This document shows, one piece after another, positions 59,741 to 64,000 of a stretch of DNA of 64,000 nt (position 1 is its first letter; every line of letters starts with the position of its first letter). Position numbers and translations under genes: made by a program. The stretch lies in NCBI RefSeq assembly GCF_001999245.1, contig NZ_CP019630.1, forward strand, positions 3,030,501 to 3,094,500. The letters are read 5' to 3'. This stretch comes from Roseibium algicola. GTDB lineage: Bacteria > Pseudomonadota > Alphaproteobacteria > Rhizobiales > Stappiaceae. A model generated the notes under the pieces. The model had not been told where the DNA came from. It worked only from the letters and a program-made list of their open reading frames with translations, and did not search any database.

Positions 59741-60577
59741 ATGGAGAGCGGTGTGGGCAAAACAGCAAAACTTGAATTACTTCGCCGGATATTGCCTCTC
59801 GGCCTCTGCGTGCTGGGTATAGTCGGCGGATATTTTTTCATGTCGGTGCTCAGCAGCCTGCTCTGCATTATCGCCGCCGCCGGGATCTATGCCGCCTTGC
59901 CGCGGCCGAACGTACCGTCCGGTGCCGTAAAGCCGTTATGTCATCCGCCGGTTCTGGTACTCGACATGATCGGGTTTGTTATTGGTGCCGCTTTCTTTTC
60001 CATAGCTTTCATCGGGATGGCAGACTGGAGCGGAGGCGCAGCCCTGATGGCGCTGCTTTGCCTGGGTCCTGCCTCGATTGCACCGGTGCTGTTCACCGTG
60101 TCCGCACGACAGGAGACATCCTGGGTCCGTTTCTTCAGCAACGGTTTCGAATTCACCCAGTTCGGCCGGCGCGTGCGGGTGATGTATGAGGATCTGAAAA
60201 AGATCGACATCCGCCTGTGGCACGCTTCCGGATGGGCTGCCTGGTTCCAGTCGACGATCGGCTCGCTGGGGCCGAGATCAGCGGTTCTGCTGAATGGGGC
60301 TGAAACCACCACGACTCTGGTCTTCAAGCGCCCGGACGGAGCAACCTTCACCATTTCCTCCGAACTTGTGCCGGACCTGCAGCGGGTGTTGATCAACATC
60401 GACAGGGCCGGTATGGAGCTTCCTGACGGGATCAGTGAATATCAGCGCAAGAAGATCCGCCAGCGGCGCGAGCGCATGTACGGCGGCCCGCCGCAGGAAC
60501 CGCCGCAGTCGGAACAGAAGGAAGTGGCGCGTATCGCGGCCCTGATCGAACACGCCAGGCGCAGCGCCGGCCATTGA
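59741..60577 (+). CDS. membrane protein with cytoplasmic PH-like region, function unknown
   Basis: A 278-residue protein with four hydrophobic helices in two pairs (about 17-50 and 70-118). A soluble beta-rich segment (about 125-225: FFSNGFEFTQFGRRVRVMYE, TTLVFKRPDGATFTISSEL) resembles bacterial PH-like domains of membrane proteins. The basic C-terminal tail (about 228-278) is rich in Arg, Glu and Pro. No family name can be given. ATG 59741 was used; GTG 59753 has GGAG six bases upstream and is a good alternative. Confidence 0.8.
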   Translation: MESGVGKTAKLELLRRILPLGLCVLGIVGGYFFMSVLSSLLCIIAAAGIYAALPRPNVPSGAVKPLCHPPVLVLDMIGFVIGAAFFSIAFIGMADWSGGAALMALLCLGPASIAPVLFTVSARQETSWVRFFSNGFEFTQFGRRVRVMYEDLKKIDIRLWHASGWAAWFQSTIGSLGPRSAVLLNGAETTTTLVFKRPDGATFTISSELVPDLQRVLINIDRAGMELPDGISEYQRKKIRQRRERMYGGPPQEPPQSEQKEVARIAALIEHARRSAGH

Positions 60578-60626
60578 GGGCGGTTTTTCACCTCACATCA
60601 CATTCGGCTGTCTGCTGACCACAACT

Positions 60627-60748
60627 TCGTCCTCATCCTGAGGAGCGCGCTTGCGCGCGTCTCGAAGGATGGGCGGCACACGCAGGAGCTCCTGGCCCAT
60701 GCTTCGAGACGGACCTGACGGTCCTCCTCAGCATGAGGGCGTGTGGGG
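60627..60748. repeat. inverted pair of the dispersed ~55-bp repeat
   Basis: Two copies face each other: 60627-60676 (CGTCCTCATCCTGAGGAG...TCTCGAAGGATGGG) and 60694-60748 (CCCATGCTTCGAGACGG...CCTCCTCAGCATGAGG), separated by 17 bp. Together they could form a long hairpin. The first copy matches the reverse complement of 48175-48231; the second matches it directly. It fills the gap between two convergent genes. Confidence 0.75.
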
Positions 60749-60808
60749 GCGCCGACGGAAGGAGGGGCGATCTGCCGAAGACCTGGTGCTGGCATCAGCC
60801 GCTGCAAA

Positions 60809-61597
60809 CTATGAACCGACCCAGTTCGCCTTTCGCTTTTCGAAGAATGCGGAGATGCCTTCCTGGGCTTCGGGGGTTTCCCAGGTCTCGGCGAGACGGC
60901 GGATGGTGTCGTCGATGATTTCTTCGGTAATTTCCGGGCCAAGGCTGCGGGCCAGCGCCTTGGAGGCGGCTACGGCAGCGGGGGCAGCGGAGAGATACGG
61001 TTTGATTTCCTTTTCGATCGCCGCATCGAGGTCCGCCTCGCTCACGACCTTCGCCACAAGATCGAGATCCCGGGCCTCTTCCGCGCCGAACAGGCGGGCG
61101 GACATGAATACCCGGCGTGCCTTGCCTTCGCCCATGCGGGCCAGCACATAGGGGCTGATGGTGGCCGGGATGAGGCCGAGACGTACTTCCGTCAGGCCGA
61201 ATTTGGCGCTGTCCACGGCAATCACGGTGTCGCAGACGCTCATCATGCCGATGCCGCCGCCAAAGGCCTGGCCTTGTACGCGGCCTATCAGTGGCTTCGG
61301 CAATTCGTTGAGGCTCTGCAGCATCATGGCAAGCTTGCGCGCTTCAGTCATGCGGGTTTCGCGGTCAGCTTCGAACTGCTCGCGCATCCATCCAAGGTCG
61401 CCGCCCGCGCAGAAGCTGGCACCAGCACCTGTCAGGACAACGACACGGACAGTGTCGTCCTCCGCCAATTGCGCGGCAACTTCCGTCAGTTCGGCGATCA
61501 TCGTGGCGGAAAGCGAATTGTGCTTGTCCGGGCGGTTGAGTGTCAGCGTTGCGACGCCCCGGTCGTCAACGGCAAGGGAGATTGTCTCGAAGCTCAT
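60809..61597 (-). CDS. liuC: enoyl-CoA hydratase family, probable methylglutaconyl-CoA hydratase
   Basis: A 262-residue crotonase-fold enzyme: TLNRPDKHNSLSATMIAEL, the oxyanion-hole segment FCAGGDLGWMREQ and QGQAFGGGIGMMSVCDTVIA. The GGDLGWM motif and the neighbouring HMG-CoA lyase point to hydration of 3-methylglutaconyl-CoA to HMG-CoA in leucine/isovalerate degradation. The ATG overlaps the lyase stop (ATGA), so they are translationally coupled. Other short-chain enoyl-CoA substrates cannot be excluded. Confidence 0.9.
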   Translation of the reverse strand: MSFETISLAVDDRGVATLTLNRPDKHNSLSATMIAELTEVAAQLAEDDTVRVVVLTGAGASFCAGGDLGWMREQFEADRETRMTEARKLAMMLQSLNELPKPLIGRVQGQAFGGGIGMMSVCDTVIAVDSAKFGLTEVRLGLIPATISPYVLARMGEGKARRVFMSARLFGAEEARDLDLVAKVVSEADLDAAIEKEIKPYLSAAPAAVAASKALARSLGPEITEEIIDDTIRRLAETWETPEAQEGISAFFEKRKANWVGS

Positions 61598-62454
61598 GCG
61601 TCAACACTCCTGAGGGTGCGGGCAAAGTCGGCGATTTCAGCAAGCTTTGCCCGGTCGATGCCGGTCTCGAAGCCCTTGCGGGTCATCAGGTCTAGCACGG
61701 CTTCGGTTGCGACATTGCCTTTGGCACCCGGTGCATAGGGGCAACCGCCCAGACCGCCGACCGCACTGTCGAAGGTGCGCAAGCCCTTTTCGAGGCTGAC
61801 CTCGATGTTCTCGATCGCCCGGCCTTTGGTGTCATGAAAATGGCCGGCAAGCTTGTCCGCAGGGATCGCGGTCAGCACGGCGTCCAGCATCCGGCCGATG
61901 GTCTCCGGCGTTCCGGCGCCGATGGTATCGCCGAGGGAAATCTCGTAGCAGCCGAGATCGAACAGCGTTTTGGCGACCTCCGCAACCTTCTCCGGTGGTG
62001 TTGCACCGTCGTAGGGGCAGTCGGTTACGCAAGAGACATAGCCGCGAACCGGGATGCCGTCCTCATGTGCCTTTTCCAGAAGCGGCTTGAAGCGTTCGAT
62101 GCTTTCGGCAACCGAGCAATTGATGTTCTTTCTGGAAAAGCCTTCCGAGGCGGAGCCGAAAATGGCGACTTCATCTGCCGACACCTTCTTGGCGGCCGTA
62201 TAACCCTTCACATTGGGTGTCAGCACCGCATAGGTCACGGACGGATGCCGGTAGATGCCTTCCATCACCTCCTGAGCGTCGGCCATCTGCGGTACCCATT
62301 TCGGACTGACGAAACTGGTCACCTCGATCTTGCGGAAGCCGCAGGCAGAAAGCCGGTCCACGAGGTCGATCTTCTGGGCCGTCGGCACAAAGGTTTTCTC
62401 GTTCTGCAGACCGTCGCGCGGGCCCATTTCAAACAGGGTGACGAATTCAGACAT
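61594..62454 (-). CDS. liuE: hydroxymethylglutaryl-CoA lyase
   Basis: Cleaves HMG-CoA to acetoacetate and acetyl-CoA, the last step of leucine degradation. The 286-residue TIM-barrel enzyme has EMGPRDGLQNE (catalytic Arg and metal Asp), EVTSFVSPKWVPQM, GHFHDTKGRA with metal-binding His residues, and the active-site cysteine loop GGLGGCPYAPGA. It lies between a CoA synthetase gene (118 bp upstream) and liuC, in line with a liu operon that continues beyond the window. Confidence 0.96.
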   Translation of the reverse strand: MSEFVTLFEMGPRDGLQNEKTFVPTAQKIDLVDRLSACGFRKIEVTSFVSPKWVPQMADAQEVMEGIYRHPSVTYAVLTPNVKGYTAAKKVSADEVAIFGSASEGFSRKNINCSVAESIERFKPLLEKAHEDGIPVRGYVSCVTDCPYDGATPPEKVAEVAKTLFDLGCYEISLGDTIGAGTPETIGRMLDAVLTAIPADKLAGHFHDTKGRAIENIEVSLEKGLRTFDSAVGGLGGCPYAPGAKGNVATEAVLDLMTRKGFETGIDRAKLAEIADFARTLRSVDA

Positions 62455-62571
62455 GTTTTCTTCTCTAGCTTCTCGTGAGGCCTAAAGGTGAGGCCGGTTC
62501 TTCGCTGCGCTTCGTCCGGGGACGGCACCAGGCAAATCGCGGAGGCATTCGTTAAACGGTGTTTGACACGA

Positions 62572-64000
62572 TCACTCTTCCTGCTCTGCTCGTGCGCGCA
62601 GTTCACGGCGGATGACCTTGCCGGTAGTGGTCAGTGGCAGGGCGTCGACAAAAGCGACTTCGCGCGGATACTCGTGGGCTGCAAGGCGCGTCTTGACGAA
62701 GTCGGCGATTTCCCCGGCAAGTTTGTCGGTCGGTTCAATGCCGTTTTTCAAGACGATGTACGCCTTGACGATCTCCGTGCGCTGGCTGTCGGGCTTGCCG
62801 ACGACACCGGCCATGGCGACCGCCGGGTGCTTGATCAGGCAATCCTCGATCTCTCCCGGGCCGATGCGGTAGCCTGATGACGTGATGACGTCGTCATCCC
62901 GTCCGACGAAGCGGATCCACCCGGTGTCGTCCTTGATGCCCGTGTCGCCCGTCAACAGCCAGTCGCCCGCAAATTTCTTTTTCGTCGCTTCCATGTTGTT
63001 CCAGTAGTTCAGGAACATCACAGGATCAGGACGTTTGACGGCAATGTTGCCGAGTGATCCGGCAGGCAGTTCCTCGCCCGTGTCGCTGACGACGCTGACA
63101 TCATGACCCGGAACCGGGCGGCCCATGATGCCGGGGCGCGCTTCCATCAGTCTGGCGCAACTGGAAACGATCATGTTGCACTCGGTCTGGCCGTAGAATT
63201 CATTGATCGTCAGGCCGAATGTGCGGCGGCCCCAGTCGATCAGCTCCGCTCCGAGTGTCTCGCCACCGGAGGCAACGGACCGCAGGGTGAATTGCCAGCG
63301 GTTTTCCGGGGTTTCTACCTGTCGCATCATCTTCAGCGCGGTTGGCGGCAGGAAGGTGTTGCGGATCTTCTGGTCCTGCAGCAGCTGGAAGGCTGCTTCA
63401 GCGGTGAACTTTCTGAACCGGCACGCTACCACGGGCACACCCAGGAAGAGCGCGGGCATCAGAACGTCGAGCAGGCCGCCGATCCAGGCCCAGTCGGCCG
63501 GAGTCCAGATCCTGTCACCCGGCTGGCCAAGAAGATCATGGCTCATCTCGACGCCCGGCAGATGGCCGAGCAGCACCCGGTGGCCGTGCAGGGCGCCCTT
63601 GGGCTGTCCGGTGGTGCCGGAGGTGTAGATGATGATTGCCGGGTCATCGGGGCCTGTGTCGAAGGGGTGGAATGTGCCTTCGTGTCCAGCCATGTGATGA
63701 TGGAGGCTTTCTGCCCCCGGGACGTCTTCATCTGCACAAAGGACGGTCGTCAGTTCCGGCAACCGGTCACGGATGGCCGCCAGTTTGGCATCGCCGCTTG
63801 CATCCGTGATCACCGCCTTCGCGCCGGAATCCTTCAGCCGATACTCAAGTGCTTCTTCACCGAACAGGGTGAAAAGCGGAATGGTGATCGCGCCGAGTTT
63901 CAGGGCCGCAATATGGGCAAAGGCGGTTTCGGGCCTTTGCGGCATCAGGACGCCGATCCGGTCTCCGGGTTGGACACCTCGGGCAGTCAGCAGGTTGGCA
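62572..64000 (-). CDS. AMP-binding acyl-CoA synthetase, 5'-truncated by window edge
   Basis: The frame is open to the last base, so the start lies beyond the window; 475 residues are visible. Motifs of the adenylate-forming family are complete: IIIYTSGTTGQPKGALHGH (P-loop), EFYGQTECN, the acidic hinge motif WLLTGDTG, RDDDVITSSGYRIGPGEIE and the catalytic lysine in LTTTGKVIRRELR. It ligates a short-chain carboxylate to CoA via an acyl-AMP. Given liuE and liuC downstream, isovalerate, acetoacetate or a related acid is plausible; the specificity is inference. Confidence 0.93.
   Translation of the reverse strand, partial: ANLLTARGVQPGDRIGVLMPQRPETAFAHIAALKLGAITIPLFTLFGEEALEYRLKDSGAKAVITDASGDAKLAAIRDRLPELTTVLCADEDVPGAESLHHHMAGHEGTFHPFDTGPDDPAIIIYTSGTTGQPKGALHGHRVLLGHLPGVEMSHDLLGQPGDRIWTPADWAWIGGLLDVLMPALFLGVPVVACRFRKFTAEAAFQLLQDQKIRNTFLPPTALKMMRQVETPENRWQFTLRSVASGGETLGAELIDWGRRTFGLTINEFYGQTECNMIVSSCARLMEARPGIMGRPVPGHDVSVVSDTGEELPAGSLGNIAVKRPDPVMFLNYWNNMEATKKKFAGDWLLTGDTGIKDDTGWIRFVGRDDDVITSSGYRIGPGEIEDCLIKHPAVAMAGVVGKPDSQRTEIVKAYIVLKNGIEPTDKLAGEIADFVKTRLAAHEYPREVAFVDALPLTTTGKVIRRELRARAEQEE

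Overview
The window looks like chromosomal DNA from a metabolically versatile, probably marine or soil-associated alphaproteobacterium. The base composition is GC-rich. It carries the ethylmalonyl-CoA pathway pair ccr/ecm, the alphaproteobacterial hemC-hemD-mic60-hemY block, and the tsaD...gpsA-YciI-EVE block. Several LysR, ArsR and MarR regulated mini-operons and chemotaxis / c-di-GMP genes accompany them. Gene style would fit Stappiaceae (Labrenzia/Roseibium-like), but that is inference. No insertion sequence, prophage, integrase or CRISPR array was recognised.

Layout. 1-6.2 kb: the end of a methyltransferase gene, divergent ccr and ecm, and a membrane diguanylate cyclase. 6.2-8.1 kb: an uncertain small gene, a beta-carbonic anhydrase and a DinB-like protein. 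8.1-16 kb: an accessory catabolic locus. On the minus strand, mtnK, mtnA, a SorC-type regulator and a class II aldolase are translationally coupled by ATGA-type overlaps. Divergently on the plus strand lie the ATPase, permease and binding protein of a ribose-type ABC importer, closed by a strong terminator. Together they could import, phosphorylate, isomerise and cleave 5-methylthioribose or 5-deoxyribose. 16-21 kb: a soluble double-PAS chemoreceptor, an HD-GYP protein and a membrane chemoreceptor. 21.2-24.1 kb: an FecBCD/BtuFCD-type uptake system. 24.1-25.7 kb: an ArsR-SRPBCC-DUF1801 group. 25.7-27.8 kb: cupin-cytochrome c with a divergent LysR.

27.8-28.3 kb is non-coding and structured, with hairpins and a tRNA-like cloverleaf. 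28.3-31.3 kb: an EamA transporter, TenA and asd. 31.4-34.8 kb: a three-gene operon for a DpaL-like PLP lyase, an M24 creatinase-fold hydrolase and an Asp/Glu-racemase-like enzyme. 34.9-37 kb: arsR, arsC and an MFS exporter. 37.1-39.5 kb: a secreted phytase/esterase-like protein behind a Pho-box-like triple repeat. 39.5-41.4 kb: a MarR-controlled divergent locus (periplasmic ABM protein, cytochrome b561, YqaA). 41.4-46.5 kb: VOC protein, small beta-rich protein, leuB, TSUP exporter, membrane-tethered AlbA_2 protein and M20 amidohydrolase.

46.6-51.8 kb (minus): an ETF-beta lysine methyltransferase-like gene, EVE, YciI, gpsA, two tandem NUDIX paralogues and tsaD. 51.9-57.7 kb (plus): hemC, hemD, mic60 and hemY. 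tRNA-Thr(CGT) follows at 57.9 kb, then a double-receiver response regulator and a membrane protein of unknown function. The right end holds the leucine/isovalerate degradation genes liuC and liuE and a truncated acyl-CoA synthetase. Intergenic repeats lie at 45.3, 48.2-48.4 and 60.6-60.7 kb. One ~55-bp unit occurs at both 48.2 and 60.6 kb, at the latter as an inverted pair.
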